Below are positions 9,172-18,357 of a stretch of DNA of 64,000 bases, piece by piece. The notes beneath the pieces were generated by a model. It made no database searches and was not told the DNA's origin. It saw only the letters and a list, made by a program, of their open reading frames with translations. Positions within the stretch are counted from its first letter, which is position 1. Each line of letters opens with the position of its first letter. Where the stretch lies: positions 27,721 through 91,720 of the forward strand of contig CAAHEI010000105.1 in assembly GCA_900772475.1 (NCBI GenBank), written 5' to 3'. This DNA comes from Clostridia bacterium (GTDB lineage: Bacteria > Bacillota > Clostridia > TANB77 > CAG-465). Both the position numbers and the translations under genes were made by a program.

Positions 9172-11089
9172 AGATAAAACTTTTGCTATAGAAGAACAAA
9201 AAAACAGCATTGATTTGCTTTATGATGATGATGATATTTCCATTGCTTCGATAGATTTGTTTCATATAGACAGTGAAGATGAGTGCAATAGAAACAAATG
9301 TAACATTTCTATGGCTACTGCTCAAAAGTCTTTACAAAGTATTATAAATAAACCGATTATTGCTAGGTTTAATTCTGTATGCAAAGATTTTGTAACTGAT
9401 GTAACAGAGCATGCAAGAAACGAAAACGAAGCATTTAATATGAGAGTAGTTGGAACAATTCCAAGTGACAGTAGGATTAACTTTATCACAAGAGAAAATG
9501 GCAAAACTTATTGCAATGCGGAAGCGATTATTTATAAAAAATATGTTCCACAACTTACAGATATTTTGAAGAAAAACGATGGGAATTTAAAAGTTTCTAT
9601 AGAAATAAGAGCAAATGGTAAAGATAATGAAGATGGTGTTTTCGTCATCGATGAGTTTGTTTTGCAAGGAGTAACATTATTATCTCCTAAAGTACCTGAG
9701 GGAATTGAAGGCAGTCATTTGGAAGTATTGAAATTTTCAAAGCAAGATGAAGATTTGCTTAATGAGAGATATTTACAATTTTCTCAATCTAAAGAGAGTA
9801 ATCGAAATATTTTCGATGAAATAAAAAACAAAATAAAAAAGGAGGAAATAGAAATCTTGAATAGTTTAGGTGTAAATGACCTTCGTGAAAAAATCTGGAA
9901 TGATTTAGATAAATACACTTATCATGATGGAGAATGGGAAGGTAAAAAATATTATGTAGAAGAAATTTATCTTGATGATAAAGAAATTGTTATTAGAGAT
10001 AATGAAACTGCAAAATATTACAAGGTTCCATATTCGGTAGATAATGGTGATGTGAAAGTCGATGTAACTTCAAAAACAGAAGTAGAAAAAGGCTGGCACG
10101 AAAGACCATTAGATAACAAAAGATTTTCATTAATTTTTGCAAAAGAAGAATATGGTACTGGCGAAAAAATTAAAGTAGACAAATCAAAAGAAGCCGTAAG
10201 CGATAAGGCTTGGGGTGATGTAGATAAAACTGAGTTGAGACATAAAGTACTACAAGCAAAAAATTATAAAACTTTAGTACATGATGTCTATGCTGAAGTT
10301 GAGGATGGTTGGGAAGATGCTCCTAGTGAGAAACTTAAATACCCAATTATGCTTATCGAAGGTGATACTGCAGTTTATGCAAGATATGGTCTTGCCTCTG
10401 CTCTTGGTTATGCTAAGAAAGAGAATAATACTTCGGTTGTTAATAAGGTTGAAAAACTTTATAAAACAATAAATATTGAAGAAAAGGAGGAAAAGATGGA
10501 CGGCGAAAAAGAACTTCAGAATAAAATCGACAAAGATAATCCTGAAATAGAAAAAATCAAAGATGATGCTGATGCGATTGAAGATGACAAAAAAGAAAAA
10601 CTTCGCAAAAAAGATGAAGTTAAAAATGCCGTAGTTGATGCTCCAGAAAATGATAAGTTGAAAGACGACATCGATTCGGACAAAGACTATTGGAAAAAGA
10701 AATATTCAGAACTTGAAGAAAGTTTTAAGAATATGGAAACCGAGTTTTCAGCTTGCAAAGAAGAACTTCAAACCTATAAAGCGAAAGAAGATAAAGAATC
10801 TATGAAAGCATACTTACATTCTTATAGAAAATGCTTTAATGAAGAAGATTTGAAAGTTATGGCTAGCAAGATTGAAAATGCTCAAAGATGTGAGTTCGAA
10901 AAAGAAGTCGATGACAAAGTTAAAGAGTTTGTTAGAAAGATGTCAGAATGTGATGATCACGATGATGACACTGAGGAAAAAGAGTTTAAAAATTCTTTTG
11001 GATTTATGGCAAACACAAATAGTTTAAATATGGTTTCAAATGAAACTGAAGATGAATTAGAAAAAATTACAAAAAAATATAAAAATTAA
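9164..11089 (+). CDS. Capsid maturation protease fused to a scaffold domain
   Basis: The 641-residue polyprotein lies upstream of the major capsid gene. Residues 50-185 look like an HK97-type prohead protease, with H83 (DVTEHARNE) and S145 (KVSIEI) as likely catalytic residues. Residues about 232-440 form a middle domain (WGDVDKTELRHKV, DGWEDAPSEKLKYP) familiar from other Bacillota phage capsid proteases. Residues 445-641 are charged coiled coil (DKDYWKKKYSELEESF), typical of scaffolding. Two internal AAGGAGG sites precede in-frame starts at TTG 9857 (residue 232) and ATG 10496 (residue 445), so shorter products are likely. The protein would shape the procapsid and then be cleaved. Confidence 0.75.
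   Translation: MSKDKTFAIEEQKNSIDLLYDDDDISIASIDLFHIDSEDECNRNKCNISMATAQKSLQSIINKPIIARFNSVCKDFVTDVTEHARNENEAFNMRVVGTIPSDSRINFITRENGKTYCNAEAIIYKKYVPQLTDILKKNDGNLKVSIEIRANGKDNEDGVFVIDEFVLQGVTLLSPKVPEGIEGSHLEVLKFSKQDEDLLNERYLQFSQSKESNRNIFDEIKNKIKKEEIEILNSLGVNDLREKIWNDLDKYTYHDGEWEGKKYYVEEIYLDDKEIVIRDNETAKYYKVPYSVDNGDVKVDVTSKTEVEKGWHERPLDNKRFSLIFAKEEYGTGEKIKVDKSKEAVSDKAWGDVDKTELRHKVLQAKNYKTLVHDVYAEVEDGWEDAPSEKLKYPIMLIEGDTAVYARYGLASALGYAKKENNTSVVNKVEKLYKTINIEEKEEKMDGEKELQNKIDKDNPEIEKIKDDADAIEDDKKEKLRKKDEVKNAVVDAPENDKLKDDIDSDKDYWKKKYSELEESFKNMETEFSACKEELQTYKAKEDKESMKAYLHSYRKCFNEEDLKVMASKIENAQRCEFEKEVDDKVKEFVRKMSECDDHDDDTEEKEFKNSFGFMANTNSLNMVSNETEDELEKITKKYKN
10496..11089 (+). CDS. Nested scaffolding protein (internal in-frame start)
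   Basis: AAGGAGG at 10484-10490 is five bases from an ATG in the same frame as the protease gene. Translation from it gives a 197-residue, highly charged coiled-coil protein (MDGEKELQNK...), the expected form of a free scaffold. The arrangement matches lambda C/Nu3, where the scaffold is made from within the protease gene. Expression is inferred from the ribosome site. Confidence 0.65.
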   Translation: MDGEKELQNKIDKDNPEIEKIKDDADAIEDDKKEKLRKKDEVKNAVVDAPENDKLKDDIDSDKDYWKKKYSELEESFKNMETEFSACKEELQTYKAKEDKESMKAYLHSYRKCFNEEDLKVMASKIENAQRCEFEKEVDDKVKEFVRKMSECDDHDDDTEEKEFKNSFGFMANTNSLNMVSNETEDELEKITKKYKN

Positions 11090-11103
11090 AAAGGAGAAGA
11101 AAT

Positions 11104-11661
11104 ATGGCAAAAAATTATATTTCACAAGTTATTACACCAAAAGTTGCTTCTGAACATATTACAAAAGTAACTGTGCCAACTGGTGGCTTAATACCAGGAC
11201 AAGTTGTTATTGCCGAAACACTTGACAATACAATAGCATACAATCACGAAGTTTACACTGCAACACAACCAGCAACTGCAAAATTGGGTAGCAATATGGT
11301 TGCAATCATTGTAAATGATGGATTTGAAACTTTAGCAGATGGTCGTAGACCAGCAGGTCAACCAAATTATTATGGTTACACATTCAAAGTTGGCGAAACT
11401 GCAACTGCTATCTTCCTTGATAGACACTTAGTATTTACAATCGGTAAAGATTGCTTAGATACTGCAACTGCAAGCAATGCTGCCGTAGGTAAATTCCTAT
11501 ACCCAGTAGATGGTTCTAACAATTTAACAGTTGGTGATTCTATCCCAGCAGGTACTGCTATGGGCCTTAAAATTATAGCAACAAAAGATATTCCAGTGGG
11601 CGGAAACATAGACGCAAGCAATACAGGTTTTGCTACAGCATATGTTTGCGTTGCACAATAA
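11104..11661 (+). CDS. Capsid decoration or head-stabilisation protein
   Basis: This 185-residue protein lies between the scaffold and the major capsid protein and is paralogous over its whole length to the N-terminal 180 residues of the protein at 3290. The position is typical of small capsid-binding proteins such as lambda gpD or of head-fibre bases. It is rich in Ala, Thr and Gly and predicted mostly beta, without charged coiled coils. A strong AAGGAG site suggests high expression. Confidence 0.65.
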   Translation: MAKNYISQVITPKVASEHITKVTVPTGGLIPGQVVIAETLDNTIAYNHEVYTATQPATAKLGSNMVAIIVNDGFETLADGRRPAGQPNYYGYTFKVGETATAIFLDRHLVFTIGKDCLDTATASNAAVGKFLYPVDGSNNLTVGDSIPAGTAMGLKIIATKDIPVGGNIDASNTGFATAYVCVAQ

Positions 11662-11679
11662 TAGGAGGAGTTTGATATT

Positions 11680-12807
11680 ATGGCAAAAAAAATAATGAAA
11701 GAATTTTTATTCGCAGAAAATGATATGAACGATGTTGAAACAATCGTTAAAAATTTTGCCGAAGTTGGTGCAGCCGCAACATATAGAGATTTCGGTTCAC
11801 ACGGCATTATTGAAGAAGTAAAATTAGATAATTACAAAGAAAGAGAACAAAAAGTTAAAGAAGCAACTGTTGCTTTTGCTGCTGCTAGAGCAGGTATTCG
11901 TTGCCCTAAAACTGCAACTGAAGTTGCTTATGCTTTAGACAATACAACTTTTAGAGATATTTTAAATACTATTATGGTTAGAACACTTGGAACTATGATG
12001 GTAACTTATGAATCACCACAACTTAATGCTCTTGTAGAAGTACAACCAGTTGAAGTTGGAAATTCATTCACTTATGAAATTGATACAAAAGCATTACCTG
12101 TTGCACAAAGAGCAACTTATGGCTCAAATGTAACAATGGTTCCATCTTATGCTATTGGTTCTAAAACTTTAAAACCAGTACCATATTCAATTGGTATTTC
12201 ACTTGACTATATTAGAATAATCGCTAATGGTTATGATTGGGGTAAAGCAATTGCTAGAGTTTATGCTGGTATGTTGTTTGCACAATATAATGAAGTTGTT
12301 GGCGTATTATTTAATATGAATGCATTAAATGGTACTCCATTCTACAATGCTACTTTCTCTGCTGCTACTTATGTACAACTTGCAGAAGATGTTAAAATGT
12401 TGAATGGTGGAGCAGGTGTAACTGCTTATGGTACTCTTGTTGCTTGGCAAACAATTTCTGCTCTTGCTACACAAGGTGGTTTCACAACTAAAGATGAATA
12501 TATTAAAAATGCATTCTTACAAAAAATTTATGGTGTAGATTCTATGGTACTAGACCAATTCACTAACTATGCTGCTCCATTTACAACTGCAAATGCTGCA
12601 AGTTTAAGAGCAATTCCTAATAACTTAATCGTATTGCTTTCTTCAACTGACAAACCAGTTAAACTTGCTCGTGAAAACTATATTAGAGTAATTGAAACAC
12701 CAGCAAACGATAATACTTTGAATAGAAATGAATACTCATTCTTCCAAGCATTTGATGCTGATATTGCAACTGCATCACAATATGGTTTACAAAATACTCA
12801 AGCGTAA
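11680..12807 (+). CDS. Major capsid protein (HK97 fold)
   Basis: The 375-residue protein follows protease, scaffold and decoration genes and precedes a strong terminator, the usual setting of an HK97-type capsid gene. It has a charged N-terminal helix (residues 1-70), an E-loop/P-domain region (PVEVGNSFTYEIDT, about 126-140) and a long helix plus A-domain (MLFAQYNEVVG onward). The sequence is Ala/Thr-rich with near-optimal AT-rich codons, as in highly expressed late genes. Several hundred copies would form the shell. Confidence 0.85.
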   Translation: MAKKIMKEFLFAENDMNDVETIVKNFAEVGAAATYRDFGSHGIIEEVKLDNYKEREQKVKEATVAFAAARAGIRCPKTATEVAYALDNTTFRDILNTIMVRTLGTMMVTYESPQLNALVEVQPVEVGNSFTYEIDTKALPVAQRATYGSNVTMVPSYAIGSKTLKPVPYSIGISLDYIRIIANGYDWGKAIARVYAGMLFAQYNEVVGVLFNMNALNGTPFYNATFSAATYVQLAEDVKMLNGGAGVTAYGTLVAWQTISALATQGGFTTKDEYIKNAFLQKIYGVDSMVLDQFTNYAAPFTTANAASLRAIPNNLIVLLSSTDKPVKLARENYIRVIETPANDNTLNRNEYSFFQAFDADIATASQYGLQNTQA

Positions 12808-12850
12808 TTGCTTATAGGCCACAAATTAAGTGGTAAATTTCATTAAATTT

Positions 12851-12888
12851 GGGCATAGACTTTAAATGTGGTTTATGCCCATTTTTTT
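12851..12888 (+). terminator. Strong terminator after the major capsid gene
   Basis: GGGCATA (12851-12857) pairs with TATGCCC (12874-12880), followed by seven T. It probably limits read-through from the abundant capsid message into the connector genes. Confidence 0.9.
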
Positions 12889-12941
12889 GAAACAACATTT
12901 TATAGAAAAAATTTTTATTATTGAAAGGAGAAAATTCCATT

Positions 12942-13694
12942 ATGGCAACACAAATTAAAAAAAATAATGTAGAAAAAACTGCTGATGTAAAAAATGAGGA
13001 AAAAGTAGAAAAAGTAGTTACTGAAACTAATTTGGCTACTGAAAATGAAATAAAACAACTTCGTGAAGAAAACGAACAAAAAACAAATGCAATAAACGAT
13101 TTATCAAAACAAATCGCAACAATGCAAGAGTTAGTTAATAAGTTAATGGCAAGCCAACTTGATAATCCAAAGAAAGAAGAAGTTGATAAAGGTGATGTTC
13201 TTATAGGGTGTCGTTTTATCAATGGTGCTGCTATGGCAACAAATGATAATAGATTGGTTTGTAAATTCGATTGTGATGAAGAAAAATATGTTCCAGTCGA
13301 AGATTTTAAAAGGTATCTTAATGAGGCAAATAGAAATTTGAGAAATCTTTTTGAGATTGATGGTTTCTATTTTGTTGACCCTAAAGATTATGATAAATTT
13401 AAGATTAGAAAAAGACTAGATTTATCACACGAAAAAATTAAAGAAATTGTTTTCACAAAATCATTGACAGATATGATTGATAAAGTTAATTTATTGACAA
13501 ACAATAAAAATGATTTTAATGCTTTGCATTTATTCCAATACGAAATTTGTAAAATGCTTGTGGACCCAAGTAGCCCACTTGCTGGTTGGAATTATGAGAA
13601 CAGGATACATCTCGAAGATTACATCGGTATTAAATTTGATGAATTATTGGCACGACTTAGTGCGAGAAGTTTGGCTGCAAAAAACAGAAAATAA
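12942..13694 (+). CDS. Head-module protein with N-terminal coiled coil
   Basis: ATG 12942 follows AAAGGAG by eleven bases and is chosen over the TTG at 12921, which overlaps that site. The 250-residue protein has a heptad-rich helix (about residues 35-70, LREENEQKTNAINDLSKQI), then a mixed domain with FEIDGFYFVDPKDYDKFKIR and a helical C-terminus. It lies between the capsid and connector genes, so a head-completion role is likely, but no family is recognised. Confidence 0.6.
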   Translation: MATQIKKNNVEKTADVKNEEKVEKVVTETNLATENEIKQLREENEQKTNAINDLSKQIATMQELVNKLMASQLDNPKKEEVDKGDVLIGCRFINGAAMATNDNRLVCKFDCDEEKYVPVEDFKRYLNEANRNLRNLFEIDGFYFVDPKDYDKFKIRKRLDLSHEKIKEIVFTKSLTDMIDKVNLLTNNKNDFNALHLFQYEICKMLVDPSSPLAGWNYENRIHLEDYIGIKFDELLARLSARSLAAKNRK

Positions 13695-13709
13695 TAAAAG
13701 GAGACCCCT

Positions 13710-14156
13710 ATGGCAACTACATTTAGTGATATTATAGATATTGCTTTGATAACGATACAAGATTACAAACTAAACAACTTGTATCAAACAAATCCAGCAG
13801 ATTTTCAGACTATAACAAATGCCTTTTTGCTACGTGGGCTTCCACAATTTACAAATTGTAAAACACCTTTAACTTATGATATGACTACTCAATCTTTCAC
13901 TAATACATTAACACCTTTGGAAATAAGTATTTTGGCTGATTTATGGGTATATGAATGGTTTGAATGGCACGTTCAAAATGTAACTCAATTTGAGAACAAA
14001 ATGACACCGTCAGATTTTAAACATTACTCAGAAGCAGAAAACTTAAAACAAAAGTCGGAATATTTGGATAGATTAAGAGAAAAGCATAGCCAGAAGATGG
14101 TTGATTATGGCTTGCTTAATGTTGATTGGGCAACTTGGGGAAATGGAAATTTTTAA
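13710..14156 (+). CDS. Head-tail connector (adaptor) protein
   Basis: The 148-residue, mainly helical protein (TFSDIIDIALITIQDY, then LTPLEISILADLWVYEWFE) fits the gp6/gp15-type adaptors that bind below the portal, and it lies in the expected place after the capsid gene. The IscB unit is inserted immediately downstream, between this gene and the next connector gene. Confidence 0.6.
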   Translation: MATTFSDIIDIALITIQDYKLNNLYQTNPADFQTITNAFLLRGLPQFTNCKTPLTYDMTTQSFTNTLTPLEISILADLWVYEWFEWHVQNVTQFENKMTPSDFKHYSEAENLKQKSEYLDRLREKHSQKMVDYGLLNVDWATWGNGNF

Positions 14157-14196
14157 ACATAGGACCTTTAGAAAATATCTAAAAACATAGAAAAAT

Positions 14197-14460
14197 ATAT
14201 GATAAAGTAGATGCTTGGCCTTTATTACATAGATTTTCTAACAGGTTTCAAGCCTTAGTGATTGTCAATATTGAAAAATATTTGGCTGATATGAACTGCA
14301 TTGAGAGAAAAAGTTAAAGACATACCTTTAGATGTTATCTCCAGTCTGAAGCTCTATGAACTCCAACCAAGAAACATATCTAACATCTTGATATGATAAC
14401 AGGGAAAAGTAAGAACTCCTCTTGATTTGGGCAAGGAGAAAATACTCCGTAAAAGGAAGG
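14197..14460 (+). ncRNA. IscB omega-RNA (HEARO RNA) with 5' guide
   Basis: The 312 bases between the connector gene and iscB lack a plausible ORF but are structured like an omega-RNA. GCTTG (from 14213) pairs with CAAGC about 30 bases on, the first hairpin of the scaffold. Further on lie AACTGCATTGAGAG, and a terminal hairpin CTCCTCTTG/CAAGGAG followed by AAAAGGAAGG just before the iscB start, closely matching the layout I know from OgeuIscB. The guide should be the about 16 bases just 5' of the scaffold, near 14197-14212 (ATATGATAAAGTAGAT). The exact 5' end is inferred. Confidence 0.75.
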
Positions 14461-14468
14461 TGACAGAG

Positions 14469-15734
14469 ATGTTGCAAAAACAAGAATATGCGTTAGTATT
14501 GGATAGTGATGGGAATAAACTTGCTCCAACTAAAGTACAGAAGGCTTGGTTCTTAATAAGAAAGAAACGAGCAAAACTAATTCAAAGGTATCCTATGGTT
14601 ATTCAATTAACCAAAAAAGTGAATATGATAAAAGATGGCACAACTCTAGAATGTGGAATTGATGATGGTTCTAAATATGTTGGCATTGCATTAGTGCAAA
14701 AGTGTAAAACTAAAAACAAAGTTTTCTTCAAAGGGACTATTGAATTAAGACAAGATGTTAAAAAGAAAATGGATATCCGTAGAGAATATCGTAGATATAG
14801 AAGGAGTCATAAACATTATAGACCAGCAAGATTTAATAATCGTGTTTCTATGATAAAGAAAGGACTGCCCCCACCAAGTATTAAACAAAAGAAAGACTCA
14901 ATAATTAGAGTTGTAAATAGTTTAAACAAATTTGTCAATATTGATAATATCCATTTAGAAGATGTAAAAATTAATATTAGAGAAATGGTTGAAGGCAAGA
15001 AACTTTATGGTGATGAATATAATATTCCAAATAAAGAAAATGCCAATCTAAGAATAGCGACTTTGATTAGAGATAATTATACTTGTCAAGAGTGTAGCAA
15101 AAAAACAAATTTGGAAGTTCACCATATAATTCCTAGAAGTAAAAATGGTTCTAATAGTATTTATAATACAATAACATTATGTGCGGATTGTCATCAAAAG
15201 ACAGAAGGTAAAGAATTTTTATTCGCTGGTAAATATTTAAGGCAAATAGGAAGTGATTTTCTTAAAGGTCTTAATTATGCACAACACGTAATGCAAGGCA
15301 AGAAGTATTTAAGGGCTAGATTGAGAGAAATTGTAAACTTGGACACAACCGATGGTTTAACAACTTCAGAAAGAAGGGAAATGTGGGGTATAGACAAATC
15401 TCATAGTAATGATGCAGTTTGCATCACAGGATTAAAACCTAATGACATAGAAATTACTGAATATACTATAATTCCACAAAGAAGAAAGAGTAAAGCTAAA
15501 AGTAAAGGGTTAAATGGGTTTAAACATCGTGATATAGTTACATATCATCACACAAATAACATAGATTATATTGGTAACATCACCGCAATTTATACTGATG
15601 GAACAAATACATTGAATGTAAAAACCAAAGAAAAACATTTTAAAAGAGTTTCTTACAAAAGATGTAAATTATTTTATAGGTTTGATAAAATTTGGTGGTT
15701 ACAAGATAAATTTATACAATTTTATATAATTTAG
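14469..15734 (+). CDS. iscB: IscB-family RNA-guided nuclease
   Basis: The 421-residue protein starts at ATG 14469 after AAAGGAAGG; the upstream TTG at 14427 lies inside the omega-RNA. Domains in order: PLMP-like N-terminus (residues 10-40), RuvC-I GIDDGSKYVGIA (D65), arginine-rich bridge helix RREYRRYRRSH (104-113), RuvC-II HLED (E164), HNH with C206/C209 and C238/C241 zinc ligands and VHHIIPRS (H219), RuvC-III HSNDAVC (D315), and a basic C-terminal TAM-interacting domain. All catalytic residues appear intact. IscB uses the omega-RNA to cut matching double-stranded DNA. There is no transposase nearby, so homing-like spread (HEARO) within phage genomes is the likely biology. Confidence 0.9.
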   Translation: MLQKQEYALVLDSDGNKLAPTKVQKAWFLIRKKRAKLIQRYPMVIQLTKKVNMIKDGTTLECGIDDGSKYVGIALVQKCKTKNKVFFKGTIELRQDVKKKMDIRREYRRYRRSHKHYRPARFNNRVSMIKKGLPPPSIKQKKDSIIRVVNSLNKFVNIDNIHLEDVKINIREMVEGKKLYGDEYNIPNKENANLRIATLIRDNYTCQECSKKTNLEVHHIIPRSKNGSNSIYNTITLCADCHQKTEGKEFLFAGKYLRQIGSDFLKGLNYAQHVMQGKKYLRARLREIVNLDTTDGLTTSERREMWGIDKSHSNDAVCITGLKPNDIEITEYTIIPQRRKSKAKSKGLNGFKHRDIVTYHHTNNIDYIGNITAIYTDGTNTLNVKTKEKHFKRVSYKRCKLFYRFDKIWWLQDKFIQFYII

Positions 15735-15748
15735 ATAGGGGGGATATT

Positions 15749-16852
15749 ATGGCATTAGAATACTATAAGGCATATTTAAACTCTATGGCCCAAGACCCAG
15801 TAACTTATTGGCGAGAATTAAGGCAAGAAGCAACTAATGATGTTTGGTTAGATACTTCAACTGTAGAAACAGTTCAAGGCCAAACAAGTTTAGGTGCTAT
15901 ATCTTATGGACCAGAAAGTGTACAAGTCAACTCTGTGATAGACCCTAAGACAGGGAAACCATTTGGTGATGATTATAGAAAAATAATTTATAAAAATTTA
16001 TTTGATAATAAATTGCCACCAAGTATTATTCCGGCATCTCAATTTTTAGTTAATTCTGTTGGCGGTATTGAATTGTATAGATTTGAAACTATTGATGGAA
16101 AAGATTTCTTAGTTAGAAATAGCAACAGATTTATGGGTAAATACTATAAATTTGATGGCATAACTTGGCTTACAATAAATACAAATACTATCATTGGTTC
16201 TAGTGCTAGTGCAATTTTGCAGAGATGTAACAATTGGCTTAAGTGGTATGACAAAAATAATGTTTTACATCAATGGGAATGCGTGTTTGAAAGAAGTTTA
16301 TCTTCTACTCGATTTGATTATGGTAGCGAAGGTGTCGCAGAAGTTGGCTCTGATACTCTTATTAGAGTTCAACGAAATGCCGAAACCGAATTAATACCTT
16401 TCAACCAAAGATTTATTTTTGATGGGCATGCTTTTCAAGTTAAACAAATAAATAATCACATAAGTGATACTTATATGGAATTGTACCTATTTGAAACTCA
16501 AATTCAGTCTAATGATGATTTGGTAAATAATATTGCAAATAGTGATGGAGAAATAAAACCCACAACAAATGAAACATTAATAACACCGGATGTAAACAAA
16601 ATTTTACAAGGCGAAACTCAAAAGTTTTCGGTATATAATTATATTAATGGAGTTCCTAGTCCTTCGACTTATAAAGTTGATGTGTTAGGGGGCTCTGCTA
16701 ATGTAAATTATACATTAACAATAATTGACGGAAATAATTTCTCTATAACAAATATTTTGCAAAGCAATTCACCATTAACGATTGTATGTACAAATACTCA
16801 AGATTCTAGCGATATTGTATCTATAAATATTGTATTAGGGGGATTGTGGTAA
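15749..16852 (+). CDS. Head-tail connector or head-completion protein with Ig-like tail
   Basis: The 367-residue protein follows the IscB unit with a very strong AGGGGGG ribosome site. Residues 1-265 are mixed alpha/beta (YYKAYLNSMAQDPVTYWRELRQEA; later a beta-rich domain), consistent with a stopper or connector. The last 95 residues (ITPDVNKILQGETQKFSVY..., SPLTIVCTN) form an Ig-like beta domain common on virion surfaces. It probably lay directly after the adaptor gene before IscB inserted. The exact role is inferred. Confidence 0.55.
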   Translation: MALEYYKAYLNSMAQDPVTYWRELRQEATNDVWLDTSTVETVQGQTSLGAISYGPESVQVNSVIDPKTGKPFGDDYRKIIYKNLFDNKLPPSIIPASQFLVNSVGGIELYRFETIDGKDFLVRNSNRFMGKYYKFDGITWLTINTNTIIGSSASAILQRCNNWLKWYDKNNVLHQWECVFERSLSSTRFDYGSEGVAEVGSDTLIRVQRNAETELIPFNQRFIFDGHAFQVKQINNHISDTYMELYLFETQIQSNDDLVNNIANSDGEIKPTTNETLITPDVNKILQGETQKFSVYNYINGVPSPSTYKVDVLGGSANVNYTLTIIDGNNFSITNILQSNSPLTIVCTNTQDSSDIVSINIVLGGLW

Positions 16853-17436
16853 TGGAAATTTGCGAGAATGAATATAATAAATTTCAACAAGTAGATGTTG
16901 CCACAAAAACTATAGTAGATTATTTATTATTAAATAATGAAGATTTGTGGAAACTTTTGTATTATATAAAACCAAACGAATTGCCTTTGTCTAGCCCAAA
17001 TTTGACTAGAGCACAAAAGGCAGCAATGATTTGTACAGACCCATATGCGACAAATGAAAATGTTGATAAAAACATTCTATTTCAAACTGTAACTGACGAA
17101 GCATTTAGCACTGCTATTCCTCAAATAAGAATAGAAATTGGTGACATTGTTCCATTGGATAGGGTTCGTGCTTATATGTATATAGATTTTCAAATAGTTG
17201 TTCCAAATAAACAAGACATTTTTACGGCTCCATATAATAGTGTTGCTCGTAGAAGTGATGCATTATTTAGGGAACTTGCAAAAACACTTAATGGGATTGA
17301 TATACCTAATAGTGGATTTTATTCCAAAATGTTTTTAGATCGGTCTAGTAATGCTGGAAGAAAAACTGGTGCATATAGGCAACAAATGAATCAAAACTTT
17401 ACTGGCCGTTGGGTAACATTTTCAGTTCTTTTGTAA
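16852..17436 (+). CDS. Putative tail terminator / tail completion protein
   Basis: The ATG at 16852 overlaps the previous stop (TAATG) and is preferred to GTG 16846. The 194-residue protein has an N-terminal helix pair and an alpha/beta C-terminal region (IRIEIGDIVPLDRVRAYMYIDFQIVVPN), the pattern of tail terminators that cap the tail tube at the head interface. The call rests on place and fold pattern. Confidence 0.5.
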   Translation: MEICENEYNKFQQVDVATKTIVDYLLLNNEDLWKLLYYIKPNELPLSSPNLTRAQKAAMICTDPYATNENVDKNILFQTVTDEAFSTAIPQIRIEIGDIVPLDRVRAYMYIDFQIVVPNKQDIFTAPYNSVARRSDALFRELAKTLNGIDIPNSGFYSKMFLDRSSNAGRKTGAYRQQMNQNFTGRWVTFSVLL

Positions 17437-17448
17437 TAGAGGTATACA

Positions 17449-18276
17449 ATGGACCTTAATAATTATGATAAAATTGTAGAATTATACCATGCTATGAACG
17501 ATAATAAAGAACTTTTAAAAGTTTTCTATGCTAATGATTATCCAGTGCCTTATAAAACTTTAACATTGTATCCTGTCCAAGTAGATTTGTATTATTATTT
17601 TCATTTATTAGTTCAATGCTTATTATTGCCACATAAAACGAGTGGTGATATAAAGGCAATTTCTTTGCCATATTTAAAATATTTATTTTATTTGGCAACA
17701 GATAAAGAGCAACCTGAAGCAATTGCGTCTCTTGGAGAACTTCTTTTAATTGTTTTGAGAAAGCCAAAAACTTATAAAGATGAAAATGGGAATGAAAAAT
17801 TTTCTATTTCATTTGAGTTGGATAAAGGAATTATTGATATTGAGGGTAAGAAATTTGATAGCAAAGATTTTGATATTATAAAAAAAATAATATTAGAACA
17901 AAATGCAATTGAAGCACCCGATGAGACAATTCCACCAGAGTTGCTTAAAGCATATAAAGAACTTGAGGAATACAAATTAAAACAAAGCAAAGTTAAAATG
18001 TGTTCATTTGAGGACCAAATAAATGTCATAGTCGCTCGTTCTTCTTATCGTAGAGACGAAGTTATGAAAATGACAATTCGTTCGTTTTCAAGGCTTTTAG
18101 ATCGTGTCGATAAAATAATGTCTTATGAAATAAATTCTTTATTGAAACCATATATGGATAAAAAGGACCAAGAAAATGTTGGTCACTATATGGCTGATAC
18201 TGAAAAGTCATTAAAAGAAAGATGTGATGAAGCATTTATTGATATGGATTCATTGCATAAAAAAGTTGAAGGTTAA
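17449..18276 (+). CDS. Tail-module protein of unknown function
   Basis: This 275-residue protein starts after AGAGGTATACA and lies just before the tail tube gene. The first 110 residues are hydrophobic and helical (YPVQVDLYYYFHLLVQCLLLPHK), while residues 160-275 are charged and helical. It lacks a signal peptide. Members of the tail assembly or completion machinery are often found here, but I cannot assign one. Confidence 0.55.
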   Translation: MDLNNYDKIVELYHAMNDNKELLKVFYANDYPVPYKTLTLYPVQVDLYYYFHLLVQCLLLPHKTSGDIKAISLPYLKYLFYLATDKEQPEAIASLGELLLIVLRKPKTYKDENGNEKFSISFELDKGIIDIEGKKFDSKDFDIIKKIILEQNAIEAPDETIPPELLKAYKELEEYKLKQSKVKMCSFEDQINVIVARSSYRRDEVMKMTIRSFSRLLDRVDKIMSYEINSLLKPYMDKKDQENVGHYMADTEKSLKERCDEAFIDMDSLHKKVEG

Positions 18277-18357
18277 AAAAGATATGTAAATTCGGGTTTT
18301 GTAGTTCCCTTACAAAAATTACAAACAAAAAATTAAAATTTTAAAGGAGAAAAGAAA

